Source of the DNA: Scatophagus argus
Lineage: Eukaryota > Chordata > Actinopteri > Scatophagidae
Assembly (NCBI RefSeq): GCF_020382885.2
Contig: NC_058506.1
Coordinates: forward strand, 14,486,318 to 14,550,317
Direction: 5' to 3'
Length of the DNA: 64,000 nt
This document shows positions 15,101 through 27,500 of the stretch, piece after piece. How positions within the stretch are numbered: position 1 is the first letter of the stretch; each line of letters begins with the position of its first letter. The position numbers and the translations under genes were made by a program. The notes beneath the pieces are model-generated. The model searched no databases, had not been told where the DNA came from, and worked only from the letters and a program-made list of their open reading frames with translations.

Positions 15101-18100
15101 GAAGTAACTGGGACAGAATCACATTAATATTATGAAGAAATCTCTCAGGACTATTATGGTGGAAATCCTGTCATTAAAACTGAAAGAGCTTGCAACATTA
15201 GGCCATATTACTAGTTTATTACCTGAGCCAGCTCCCTGTAGGCAGTCTTGGCCAGATTGTATGGTACCAGCAAGTTAGTAGCCAGAAAGTAAATGACCTC
15301 CAGGCCTGTGAAGATCATGGAGAACTTATTGATGAAGACGATGGTCTCCAGTGGTACCAAACACAGTCTGGCCACTAGAGGGAGAAGGTGAGCAGAGAAA
15401 AGCCAGATCCTCTTGGTCTGCATCACGCAGGAACACAGAGTACACACCACCAGCTGACCTGAAAGAAGATGAAACTGAAAGGAGGCGCACATACAAGCAC
15501 AGACGTGTGTGCACAAAACCTGTGTGCATGCTGTTGCAAATGGGGTTTTAGTGCAGCTTTTGCTAACACACTGTCATAAGTACATTTTTGTGTAGTTAAG
15601 AGTTCAAATGAAAAACATCTGAAAATATTATGATCTGGCCCAAAGTGATGAAAATACCTCAGCTATAAGAACCAAACGAACATAAAAGAAATAAATCATT
15701 TTGAGTCTTTAATCAACCCCCAGCAGTATATCTTTGTCATTGTCATTTCTGCTTTCTCAGGTTTTCACAGTACCGTGAAATCAGCACTCAGTATGGTCTA
15801 TTTATAGCACAGGAGACTCCATATCCACTCTCTGCTAAGATGAAATCAGGTCCTATGGACCCAGAAACAAAGCAGCTTGTAACATTTTCCCAGGGGCTGT
15901 GCAGCTTTTTAAGAGTTAAATTCAAGCACATTTCAAACACTTTCAAGGTACCTCAACCAACAATTTCCAGACTCCGAAACACTTTGTCAAATTATTATTA
16001 TAAATGTAAAAGCAAAAAATGAAGTTTATAGAATTGAGTGGCCAGGCGAAATGACCCTGAAGGGATGTTTTTTAATAAGTCGAGCAATTTTTAGCAAGAT
16101 TCTATTAGACAGATGTTGATCTTTTTTTTCCTCCACCCACTCAACAGGAAGGCTGCGGCACAGACAAGTTACAGAACTGCATCTCTGGCAATACTTCAGT
16201 GCCTTACTTAAGGAGGATGGATTTTCATCACCACGGAAACTTGAGCTGAAATATTATTTGTCCTTTTTCGCTCACTATATTAGAGGACTGCAAGTGACAT
16301 ATGATCTGTGTCATTCTTTTGTTGTACTATAAGGAGAGGGGAAGAGAAAGATCAAATTGAAATGGAGGAAGAGGTTCATAAAGGAACCTCATGCCTCACG
16401 TATATCGCACATGTGTGTCATGCATTCATGTGTAATATGATACCTATAAGTGCAGTGGTGAATCTGTTCATGGAAAGAGGTTCCAGGTAAACAGGTCCTT
16501 CATAGCCAGATTCCAGTTCACTGCGGACATAATCCCTGCCAAAAAGAGGTCAAAATTCTCAAATGACAGAGAAATCTATTGTGACTTATTACATAGCACT
16601 GAACTATAGCTCAACCCAAAGCTCAACAGCTAACCCTGTCAAATGAAGCCCAAGGAAAGCTCACAATAGCCATTTATATATTTGATGGGTAAATGTCACA
16701 TGAAAAAGACACATGCACTACACCGTACAATAAATACTCACTTAAGGCTACGGTGCCTTTGTAAATCTAACAATGACAACAAGCCATTAAAACTGAATGA
16801 AATGGATCTTCGATGCCTGACAGAGTATAACCACCCTCACTTGCTACAGGACTGTGTGGGGGTGTTTGTGTACCTTGAGACTTGGTGACCAGCAAACAGC
16901 AGCAGGGCAGTAAGGACATACAAGTATAGTTTAACCAGGTGTTGACGAGGCAGAGTCAGGAGCACCAAGCTCAAAATGTAACCTGCAAGACAGGCATATA
17001 CACACATGTAAAGAGACAATATTTACAAAAGCCTTTCCATGCTACGTTTTCAATCACAATAGTGATATGCTTGAAGCGTATGCGTATAAGTCTGTGTGTG
17101 TGACAGATGTTTCTTATGTAATTGCAGGCGCCTATTTTTAACAATCATTCAAAAAGTCACTACTACCAACAGGATTACTGTACAAATGTCCCCTATCTAA
17201 AACACAGGCCTCACCCACACATACATGGGTCTTTCTTAAAACATATGTGTTTGGCCTTTCATACATGCATAAATGGACCTTTTGGAAAACTCTTTCCAGA
17301 GTGTAGATTCTCAGAAAATCAGTGTTCTGTGTTTGATTTGCCACACCTCCATCTCCTGAGCCTTTATCAGAAGAGAAACAAAGAAAACAACCCAAGCTAC
17401 CAATGGTTAATTCAACATGAATAACAAACTACATGCATTGTTGACCATATTGTTTTTGCTAGCAGCAGTTTCACAGTTACTTTTGATAATGCTGCAATTA
17501 CCTACATTAGTAGAGGCAAGTCAATATCCGAGAGATCTGCAACATTTCGTGTGTGCAGCAATAATTCTGACAAGAATTTTTGCCTGGTATACTTTAATCA
17601 ATGAACTTGTGGTTGCTGAGAGATGGGGCGAAAACCTCCATATTTGGCTCAGTCAAGCCCAACAAAAGACTACTCCAGGATGTGTAAGGAGCAACAAAAA
17701 AAATGAGGACGAATTATCTGAGTGATGAAGGAAGACTTAATGAGGGGGGGAATGTTTTCAAGTTCATCACATCACTATTAGGATTGTCATTTACTATTGT
17801 GTAAACCAGATAGTTTTGATCAGCTTCCACTTGTCATGCCAAACAATCCCTACTGACTGCCTGGAAGTTGTTACAAAGCACAGGCTCATGGCTTACTACC
17901 TACCACTAACACTGATAAACTGAGCTTGGTAAAGAGTCTGATGTTGCTGTATGGAAAATAAAGACAACAGAATCATGCAAACCCGACCAGAAGAAGTAAA
18001 ATTGTGACTGTTGGGACTACTAATAAAGCAAACGGAACAAGAATCTCTTAAGCTGATAGCCCAGCTACAGAGTTTAAGCAAAACACCTGCAAGTCATGAT

Positions 18101-18266
18101 AATGTAACTGACATGTAAATGACTACAACTCTATAATAGATGTATTACCAGATCAAATATGTAAAACTCTACTTAGCACAGACAGCATAAAATATTTGTA
18201 TAATATGTTTGCTTTACACTTATCCTCGAAAAAGTGTTAATGCAAGAGGAATGTATGTGGAACAGG

Positions 18267-18313
<47 letters not shown>

Positions 18314-18512
18314 CAACACAATACCAACCTACGTAGTGCAGGTAAAGTGCCAGGTATTTGTACTGAAACAGGGGGTTGTTGGAGAGGCTGGAGCGCTGGA
18401 TCTTCTGGAAGAAGGAGCTGACGTCCCAGCGGTACAGGACATCCAGCAGCATGATGCTGGGAACTCGCAGACCCACATTGAGCACCGCCTCTACACGGTC
18501 CTTCACTGCCAT
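12160..18512 (-). CDS. rnf145: RING finger protein 145, ER-membrane E3 ubiquitin ligase
   Basis: Eleven coding exons: 18329-18512 (ATG at 18512), 16874-16982, 16444-16535, 15223-15458, 14893-15068, 14205-14345, 13938-14120, 13617-13764, 13354-13476, 12985-13218 and 12160-12786. They sum to 2253 bp (750 aa plus TGA). The N-terminal two thirds is a TRC8-like polytopic membrane region (LRVPSIMLLDVLYRWDVSSF, GLLALGMSLWNQLVLPVLF, SMLEIADPIVLALGASRDK). A RING-H2 follows at about residues 537-574 (CAICYQDM, PCSHFFHAGC, CPLC), split by the last intron. After it comes a low-complexity Ser/Pro/Gln tail of about 175 residues, longer than the human tail. RNF145 is known for sterol-induced HMG-CoA reductase degradation through INSIG binding. 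The human YLYF motif reads YLYV here. Confidence 0.95.
12425..12482. repeat. Coding (ATC)n trinucleotide tract in the rnf145 tail
   Basis: GAT/GATGAT repeats on the plus strand encode a run of serines (SSSSSSLSS) on the minus strand in the C-terminal tail. The tract is an obvious candidate for length polymorphism. Confidence 0.7.
18268..18312. repeat. (GT)n microsatellite in rnf145
   Basis: A pure GT tract starting about 17 bp into the intron after the first coding exon's donor (exon end 18329, donor GTTGGT). Confidence 0.95.
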
Positions 18513-18581
18513 GGCCTCAGCTTAAATCTCTGATCGGCAGGCAGAACTGACCACTAAGACGGGATGTTAACAGTGGGTGCA
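18513..18581 (-). other. rnf145 5'UTR part of the first coding exon
   Basis: A pyrimidine-rich acceptor TTTTTCTCCACAG lies just above 18581 on the minus strand. The exon then runs 69 bases to the ATG at 18512. Confidence 0.6.
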
Positions 18582-19329
18582 CTGTGGAGAAAAAGGGAGA
18601 AGGGACAAAAAGATGGAAAATTAATATAATACAGAGCAGATAAGAAGCAGTTAGAGAGGAGAAGGACATTAAATTAGGAAAAATATGAAAACAAATCAGC
18701 AGGAAAGGAGGAGAGCTGGGGTGGAGGTAACTGCTAGGCAGGGAAATAGATTAAGGTAACATGAAGCAAGATCACATTCAGCAAATGGGCTAAGTTTGTA
18801 TAAAACACCAACTGCCAACTATTCTTTGATCCTTTTATTCTTATAATAAAATTTTATTGTGGCTGGCAGGGCAGTATAGATAAATGATACAACAACGGCC
18901 AACATTTCCAAACATTCGGCAGGTTGGTGGTGTTAAATTACCATCCTTATAGCAATTACTGTGCACAGTATTTAATAAGCTAATGCCACACAATTTGTAT
19001 ATCTACTTGCAGAGTCACTGAATGATACATGGTATATAATTACACTTACTTTGCAGACGGTTTAAGCATTAAATGAAGTCAAGAATAAATGTTAGCATAA
19101 CACGAGAGACCAGTTTTACTCACAATGAATGCTTTGAAACTAATATCTGGCCAGTGATATTATCAAAACAACACTCAAAAATACTATTTGAATCACTGTA
19201 ATAAACTGTTTTACAAATAGCAAACAGAATCACATAACGTTTTACAAACATTGTTCATTTTGGACTTGGTTTTGCGAGTTGGTGTTGAATCAGAATTCAT
19301 GATAGGTGGGGGTGGGGGATCCGGCCAAA

Positions 19330-19425
19330 AAAAACTAACATCATAATGAGGGTGGCCTGATCAGAATTTTTGGGGCCGATCATGAAGCAGCGTCGGCCCA
19401 TTCCGATCAACTTTCTTTACTTAAA
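19330..19425. repeat. Possible decayed DNA-transposon end (hAT-like)
   Basis: The run CTGATCAGAATTTTTGGGGCCGATCATG...CGGCCCATTCCGATCA looks like the GATCGG-rich ends of abundant fish repeats I associate with hAT elements. No transposase and no target-site duplication are seen, so the family name is a guess. Confidence 0.3.
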
Positions 19426-20159
19426 TTATCATCTATAGTTGTTATTCAATACCATAAGTATAAGCATAAATAAGTATATTTCTTTAGCATGACAGCATAG
19501 GAATAAGTTGAAAACAAAATGAAAAGTTATCTGTAAACTGTAAAAAAAAAATAAAAAATCAATTCACAAACAATAATTAGGATACAGAATTTAGTGGCGA
19601 ATTTGTGAAAATCCTGTTTTCAGTTGTCTCAGTCTTTGTACTAAGGTCTTTGTGCCCTAAAGCCACTAATCCACCATATCCACCATCTGCTCTCTGCTTT
19701 TATCTGGTTACTTTCATCTCTGACCGAAGTTTGATAAACTGGTATAAAGTGTCTCCAACTCCAAACTCAAAGAACTTTGACCTCCAAACTGTGCTCAACT
19801 AAAGTACTTCAGTAAAAGTATTTACTGTAGACATGTTGTGTTCTCACATTAAACTGCAGTTCCTGTTTGACCTTTCATGTTCCTCTAAACAGAAACTCTG
19901 AGTCCCACTGTGTTAAGCTCCACTATAATCTATTAGCTCTGTTAGATTCCTTAGCCAAATGCACCACAGGACTCTGTAGCTCACTGGCTGCTAACAGTTA
20001 AAAGCTAACAAGTGCTCCTTCTATAGATTAAATATGGATTTGCTGTGCACACTTAATTTAACCTGTGCAAAATATGTTGCAAGGTCATATGAGCAGGCCA
20101 TTTGTCACTGAGGGGATAGATGGACAGGTATCACTGGAACATTTCTGAATCTTATTATT

Positions 20160-20290
20160 TCAAAGATTCAAGGAACTTTATTGTCCATACCAGCTCACAT
20201 TCACATGTTTATGGTACGAAATTAGGACTCAGGTATAAAAATATAAAAATACAAAGTACGAGGTAACATAGAATATAAGCTAAACAGAAA
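20160..20290. repeat. Dispersed fish repeat ('TCAAGGAACTTTATTGTCC' type)
   Basis: The block at 20165-20230 (TTCAAGGAACTTTATTGTCC, GGTACGAAATTAGGACTCAG) is recognisable as a repeat common in teleost genomes. It resembles the antisense tail of a retroelement. Boundaries are approximate. Confidence 0.5.
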
Positions 20291-22819
20291 ATAGAATATA
20301 AAAGAATATAAAACCAGACATTTAAATAAGCTAAACCTTAAATTTTGCTTAGGCCTTGTGCTAAGTCAGTGACAGTAACAGCATGAGAAGGTACCGTACG
20401 CTCTGATGTGATCAATGCATAGGTCAGTTAGTCAATTACTAAACAAAAGTGTATTTGTCCCAAACATATTTTCTGCAGCCCAACTGGCTAAGGATTCTGA
20501 CGCAGACAACAGTTTTGCCTTGCTGCAGATCACTCAGGTGGAACAGTAAACAAAACTAAAACCTACTGCCAGATAAAACTCATTTTGTTTGTCGTCTTTC
20601 TCTCCTGACTTGTGAGTGTCATGTTTCTCCCTGCTGCTCATTCAGGAATGAAAGAAACACAGTCAAGGACCCACAGTCAGTCTGGAATGTAACAGCAGAG
20701 ATATCACAGAAATACAGCATGGTCGTTCTAGCTTCAGGAGTGGCGACATGAAAAACGGCTTTAACCACAACTCTGATTTGCATAATTAAATCTATCAGTC
20801 AATAATCAACCTAGACTTGAGTACATGTAAATTATTACAGGCCTTTCTGTTTGCTTACACACTGACCGACTGCACAGAGGCTAACACAATCAACTGCAAC
20901 AATACACGACGTGGCAACACTTTCAGGTGTTTTAATGCAGCTGCGACTGAACATCAGACAAGACAAATTAGGCATACTTGCAAAATCTGCTTACACTTCC
21001 TTTGTTTTTCACACGCTATTCTATTTATATTCAGTGGATACATTTCCTAGCATATTTATTTTACTGTTCACAAGACTTTCTAGTTGTATGCATGTCAGTT
21101 AAGATTTTTTAATCACAGTATGTGAGATTTCTTTTGAACACAGTGCAGGGTTTCCCATACATTCATTAATTTGTAGCAGCCTGGCACAATATCAACATTG
21201 TCTGCCACACAGAAAACTGGACACAAAAAAGCAAAGTGAACATATCTGAATAGTTTTCCACTAAACACTAAAATAAGGTGGAGAATGAGATCAAATTTAA
21301 TATTGACATAAGAAATAACCTAACCTAGAAATTGGGTAATTGAAATATATGATATGTATTCTTTCAGATATTTTTGATACACATTATTTCTACATGCTTG
21401 TACTGAAAAAGTCAATATTTTCATGTTTCAATTGTATTTTCTTTACACTAATGAATTATTTGAGAGTTGCTGCTGCAATACAAAATTCCACATAAACCAA
21501 ATCGAAAGACCACTGAAATTGAAAAGTTTCAACTCATACATCAAAATAACTGAGTAAATAAATGGACTGAATCAAAAACCTAATATAATCCCTGCGTCCC
21601 AACTAAAAGTGAAAAACCTCTCTTGGTGATCCACAGTTACTCCCAGGCTAAGTGATACCGTTGCAGCTTCCTCGTTAAAACTGTCCATAACAAACCTGCT
21701 GAGTCCTCCTTTTGCAGACTTAAGGATCTCACTGCCAACCAGGCTTTAAACGAGCTACCAGGAAATGGAAACCTGAGGAGCTTTTATAATGCTTTTTGGG
21801 AATTTCTTTATAAGCCTGTAATCCGTTTCACACGTGAACCCGTATTTTATTCCGAGCATTTTACAGACAATGGCACTCCGGATAATACTTTCCACAAAAC
21901 AGACCTCTTTATAATGTCCGAGCCTATCGCCAATAGTGGTTTCAATCCATTAATATCCCTGCAGCCCGGGACAGGACCATGATAACTTACATAACTCTGA
22001 ATTCACCACGACTATGACTGGTCAGAGAGAGATCACTTCGCAGAATACGAGCTTATATAACGCGGCCGTCTACCACTGTATTTTTATCTGTTCTAATCCA
22101 TTAACAGCTAAGTTACATGACACGGTGCGGTTGGACTTATTCTAAATGGGTGTATTTATACCATGAGGTTATTTGTTTAGTTAACTGAAACGCAAGCATT
22201 ACAGACGTTATGGATGAGTGAGCTCTGCATCGATTGTGGTACGCCATGAACTCTAGTAACCTCTCTGTCTCAGTGGAAGAAAAAAATCTTAGCTGCGCCG
22301 CAGACGACTGCAACACTTTACTAACTACACTTACTTGGATATTAACGAAATATACTGGATCGAAAAATCAAATCAAGAGTTACAGTTTCTCCAGGTGCTA
22401 TGTTTCAAGTTGACAATATACCTATGACAGTGTACGTGCTGTGTAAAGAAGATGAGCTGCATCGAGCAGGCAGCAGGCACAGTGCCAAAAATTGAAGCTA
22501 ACATAGTCAGCTAGCATCGCGGCCAGTTAGCTACTGTCAACAACCCAGCTCACTTCAACACAACGGGGAACAAAAACAGTGTTACCCGAGCGCTTGGTTC
22601 CAACGCTACCAGCTGCGACACAAGCTTTCACGTACGTTCACATAAAAGCAGATAGCGTCAACTTACACCATTTAGCACATATTAAGATTAGCACAAAACT
22701 GCCCCCCCCCGCCTCCAAGCCACTACGTCCAACTGTAGCCTAGCTAACAAGCATACTGGTAGAGATTCCGAGCTAGCTATGGCGTCCAGCCAAGACTATT
22801 AAGAAAAAAGAGAACTTAC

Positions 22820-22990
22820 AAGTGAAACACGATCTTCGTATTTTGTAGAACGGTTTCGGGGTGCTTTTCGGGTCGGATATCGACCATTTTAACTCGGCAC
22901 CGCCCGAGTTAACGGTCCTCTTGATGGAAGCACTTCACACTCAAAGGATGCGGCCGCTCCGCACATCCACCTAGCAGCCATTACCCTGAA
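22820..22990 (-). other. rnf145 non-coding exon 1 and start region
   Basis: A strong donor CACTT|GTAAGTTC on the minus strand fixes the low end at 22820. Above it is a CpG-containing block with no ATG in the rnf145 frame. The upper limit (transcription start) is estimated. This exon is inferred and not proven by any coding overlap. Confidence 0.5.
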
Positions 22991-23930
22991 GTACCGGAGA
23001 GGATGTACTAGGCATGCGCACAATAGTCTGTCCCATTAAATCTTTTGACCCCTTACTTGTTATACTAACACTGGAAAATGAGCCTAGTTTGTTAATCTAG
23101 TGTACTTTTAAAATTATTACGAATTAATGTCCTTAGTAGGCCAGGATGTTTAACTTCCCTTGAACTGTGAACGTGATCAGTTGGTAAGTGGGGATGGAAG
23201 TCAAACAATCTTTAATCTTGGTACTTCAAAGTAAGGGATATTTTCATATCCTTACTGTTTGTGGTATTGTCACTGTTTTTACTTACTGGTTGTATTGAAA
23301 ATATAAATCTTTGTTCAACATACTGTATATTACTATGGGCCCCCGACCCCCAGTAGTAGCTAGTATGATCCAATATAAATAAAAACGCTCAAGGAACTAA
23401 AAATGAATATTAACAAAGATGGTCTTTCATTTGCAGGGGGAAATATTTTCTGTCATGATAGAGCACTGTAATAAGAAATGTCAAGTAACTGAACTCACCG
23501 CCCCAGAGATGGTATCCTGAAGTGCCCACTGACATATACAGTCACAATGCAGATTACTTTAGAAGGCACATAATATCGTCTTTTCTTTACACTGAGGCCT
23601 TGGTAGGCAAGTATATTAAAATCAAACAACAAAACAAACAAAACCTAACCATCTGTCTAATGGACAACAAAGTAGGTGCAATTTCTTGTAAATAAAAAAC
23701 AACAAACAAACAAACAACACGCTCGCACTACCTGCTAAAATCAGCCGCGCTTAGTGTTGATTTTAGAAGCCATAAGCTCTTTTCTTTTCGTTTCTTTTCT
23801 TTTCTCGATAACACTCAGGATGAAGTCAGTGGAAAGTTCTTTCAAACAGTTTCATGTAAATCTATTAAGATTATGCTCCTCGCGGTAACGAACATTTATT
23901 CTCCTACGTCACTACCGGCAGGATTCGGGA
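22991..23930. promoter_or_regulatory. Shared interval between the rnf145 and ublcp1 starts
   Basis: About 0.95 kb separates two divergent first exons. An NRF1-like palindrome (GGCATGCGCA, reading TGCGCATGCC on the minus strand) lies at 23011-23020, next to rnf145 exon 1. No TATA box is evident for either gene. The middle is AT-rich with (AAAC)n-like and (TTTTC)n short repeats (23690-23720, 23780-23805). Confidence 0.4.
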
Positions 23931-24058
23931 CGCCAGGAAGAACAGCGTGTGCTTCTCTCGATGAATGAAACCGAACGGCAAACTTCATTCATTCACTGAG
24001 CTTTTCGACGAAATTTGACAGCGTTTCCTAAGCACTACATGTTAGCTCGCTCTGCCAG
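23931..24058 (+). other. ublcp1 probable non-coding exon 1
   Basis: A GC-richer stretch ends in a consensus donor CTGCCAG|GTGAGGA at 24058/24059. Plausible acceptors lie near 24311 or 24457, upstream of the ATG. The start coordinate is an estimate. Confidence 0.45.
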
Positions 24059-24536
24059 GTGAGGATACACAAACTTAGTCAGCTAACGTTAGCTAGTTGG
24101 CTGGCTGCCTCCCGTGTTTACATTGTTGCTAGTCAACGTTAGCCATCTCGTGCTAAAAATATCAACATCAGGGAGTGTCGGCGTCTGCTCTGATTAAGTG
24201 ACATTAGGCCGTTGTGTCTTGAATTAGCCAGCTAAAACAACACATGCTTATGATAGTGTTTCACACTGTCTCTGTCTCATTCTCTCTGTCTTTTGCTCAA
24301 GCTGTTGCCAGTTCCAGCGAAGCATCCTGACACATCTCCCGTTACTTTGCCTATTCCCCTCTTTTTGCAAGGTGTTAAGTGTGCATGCCTGTTACTGTAG
24401 CTGGAAACATTTGCTTGAAAGTGTGTGCACTCGTCTGTACGCGTGCATACCCAACTCCAGCTGCAGCCGCGCGCGTGTGTGTGAGAGAGTGTGTATGTGT
24501 GTGTGAGTGTATGAGTGTGAAGAGCCCTTGTGTGCC

Positions 24537-27500
24537 ATGTCGGTATCAGTGATCATAAAGTGGGGAGGTCAAGAGTACTCCATCAGTTCTCTGTCTGAGG
24601 AGGACACAGTGATGGACCTGAAACAGTCCATTAAGACCTTGACTGGGGTGCTGCCAGAAAGACAGAAACTACTGGGACTCAAGGTCAAAGGTGAGAGGGC
24701 ATCAGTGATCACAAGTGTGTTACACCTGGGTGAGCCAATGTACATAATATCATATGATATCCAGAACAGAAGGACAAGACACAGGGAATTTATTTCCCTT
24801 CGTCCTTTTTTGTTATTGTTAATTATAAATATGAAACGTCTCCACTGATAAGCCTCTGATCAAATAAATCCACTCTTATGTTTCCCCAGGATTTGGGTAT
24901 GTTAATCCACATTCATAAATAAGATGATGTTTGGTTGTTGTTTTTTGTTTTTTTGTTTTGATTTTTTTTTTGCACAAACATGTCCATTTCCCAGCCTATT
25001 ACCTGCTTCAGTGTCATTTCCACCACTGTCTGTAGTCAATAAATAATTTTAATTTCATGTAATTTTCTTATTGTGGGTTTTTTAGATAAATGAATCTCTC
25101 CTTTCCCCTATCCCTTTTTTCTTTCATTCCTGCTTCCAGGTAAACCTGCAGAGGATGAGGTGAAGCTGGGCTCTCTGAAGCTGAAGCCTAACACAAAGAT
25201 CATGATGATGGGTACCAGAGAGGAGAGCCTGGTAGGTGACAGAGTGCTATAGCAGTTGACCTGGCTGGGACTTTGACTAAAGAACCAGTTGCTCAGTTAA
25301 CTGACTGTGTGTTTCAATGGGCTGCAACAAACAGTTATTTCATTTTTTTTTTTAATCTGCTGATTATTTTCACAATTGACTGTTAAGTCAATAAAAAATG
25401 CATATAACATTTTCTCAGACTGCAGAGTGATATCTTCAGATTGCTGTTTTCATCCAACCACTAGTCCAAACCCTGAAGAATTTTCATTTAATCCCATAAA
25501 TAACAAAGAAAAGCAGCAAATCCTTAAATGTAAAAAGGTGGAATCAGCAAATGTTTGATAGTTTTTTTGTGGACTTGTATATTGCTTAACCGGAATTATT
25601 TACGGCATTGCATCAAAGCTTGCGCTTTAAACTGTATGTGGGTTTTGTTTTTGTGAAGGAAGAGGTTTTAGCCCCACCCCCGGAGAATGATGATGTGGTC
25701 AATGATTTTGACATTGAGGAGGAGGTCATTGAAGTGGAGAACAGGTTAGATATTTTTTGTGATTTTTATGCGTCTGTTGCTGTACAGAAGCAAGATGAAA
25801 TTTGTGAGAGGGAACGAGGAAATCTGTGTGTGTCTGAGAAACAAATGTTGGTCTACGTCTCTAGAGAGGAAAACTTGGCTAAAATAGCCCGCAGAGTGAA
25901 AGACTACAAAGTGGAGGAGCTGAACCCTCCCAGAGAAGGAAAGAGACTTCTGGTACTGGATGTGGACTACACACTGTTTGGTGAGTTACAATAATATATT
26001 TTAAAGAGTTGCAAACCTTGACATGCAGTATTAATCAGTTATCATGTAAGATTATGCAAAACTAAGTAAATTTAATTATTTGACATCAGCACTTTGACAT
26101 TTCTGGTATGATCCCTTTATCTGTCAAAGCCAATTTAAAAGGAAATAAATGTGAATGTATGTGCAAGTAATTGACAAGATTCCTGTCAAATTTTAACCCT
26201 TTCAAATGTAAGTAAAATCATCACAAAAGCACACCCACCTAGCAGCCATTATCACAAAAGAGAGAGAGACCAGTTTGTAGGGTTTATAGTCTAGATTTTC
26301 CTAACTCTTCCTGTAATGGTAGTTATGAGAACAGAATGCTTTGCGGGGGCATTCGGTCAGGCCATTTGTCAGTTAAATTCAGGACTCTGTGCATTGAGGT
26401 TTGCATTCTGTATGTGTTTAGATCACAAGTCGTGTGCAGAAACAGGTCACGAGCTGATGAGACCGTACCTTCACGAGTTTCTGACATCAGCCTACGAGGA
26501 CTACGACATTGTCATCTGGTGTATGTATCCTCTCTTCTCCTTTCTACTTCTTAAGATCTAAATTGGACTAAATTACATGCATTCTTGTGTGTTTTTTTTC
26601 TCTCCTCAGCTGCTACAAGTATGAAGTGGATTGATGCCAAAATGAAAGTGAGTTCATGTCTGTGTTGCCTTCAGAAATCTGCTCATCACCTGGTGCCACT
26701 GGACTGTTGGCATGACTGCACTGTGCCCTTTTCTTGCCAAGAGGTGGCAGTGTTAATCAATTTAATGTACATTATTTGGATTCGGAGGAAACACCACTGC
26801 CTGTGTGTCTGTCTCTGTGTGTAGGAGCTGGGGGTGACAGAAAACCCGAATTACAAGATTACGTTCATGTTGGACAGTGCAGCGATGATCACAGTACACA
26901 CTCCTAAGAGAGGAGTTGTGGAGGTTGGTACACACAGCTGTTCATAAATGAAAATACTGGTCTGTTTCACTGCTGGAGTTACATATGTTACCTATGTAAG
27001 CAAATATTTCACAGCAGATGATAGCATTTATATTTATTTGTTGTCTAGTGTGGCAGGATTTTTTTCTTTTGTTTACCTTTGGATTGTGGACTGTGTATTG
27101 TCCTGCCTTTTTTTTACAATGGGTTTAAACAAAATCACAGGAGGACATTAACCCTATAAAACCAGTTATCACTCATTGTAACAACAGTGTAAGGATATGT
27201 ACACCACCTTTCAAAACCGCAGATGTGAATTTGTGTGGAGTGACACTGAAATCCTACTGATGAGAGATGAGTCTGAGACCACACACAGACAGAAATAACC
27301 TGTGTCTTCGTGAAATGTGAGGTTTATTGCTGTCAAAGTTCTGATGTAATGCGTTTAATGACATGCACATATCCAGGTGAAGCCCCTCGGCGTGATATGG
27401 GGGAAGTACGGGGAATTTTACAACAGGAAGAACACCATAATGTTTGACGACATCGGACGAAATTTCCTCATGAACCCACAAAACGGACTTAAGGTAGATG

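Larger units (their letters stand above)
18582..22819 (-). other. rnf145 intron 1
   Basis: A 4.2 kb intron between the inferred non-coding exon 1 and the first coding exon. It contains two dispersed-repeat fragments (about 19330-19425 and 20160-20290). No coding sequence is supported. Confidence 0.55.

Noticed and set aside
24507-24536. Ten-residue in-frame upstream extension of ublcp1
   Set aside because: It begins at GTG, not ATG, and known UBLCP1 proteins start at the ATG at 24537.
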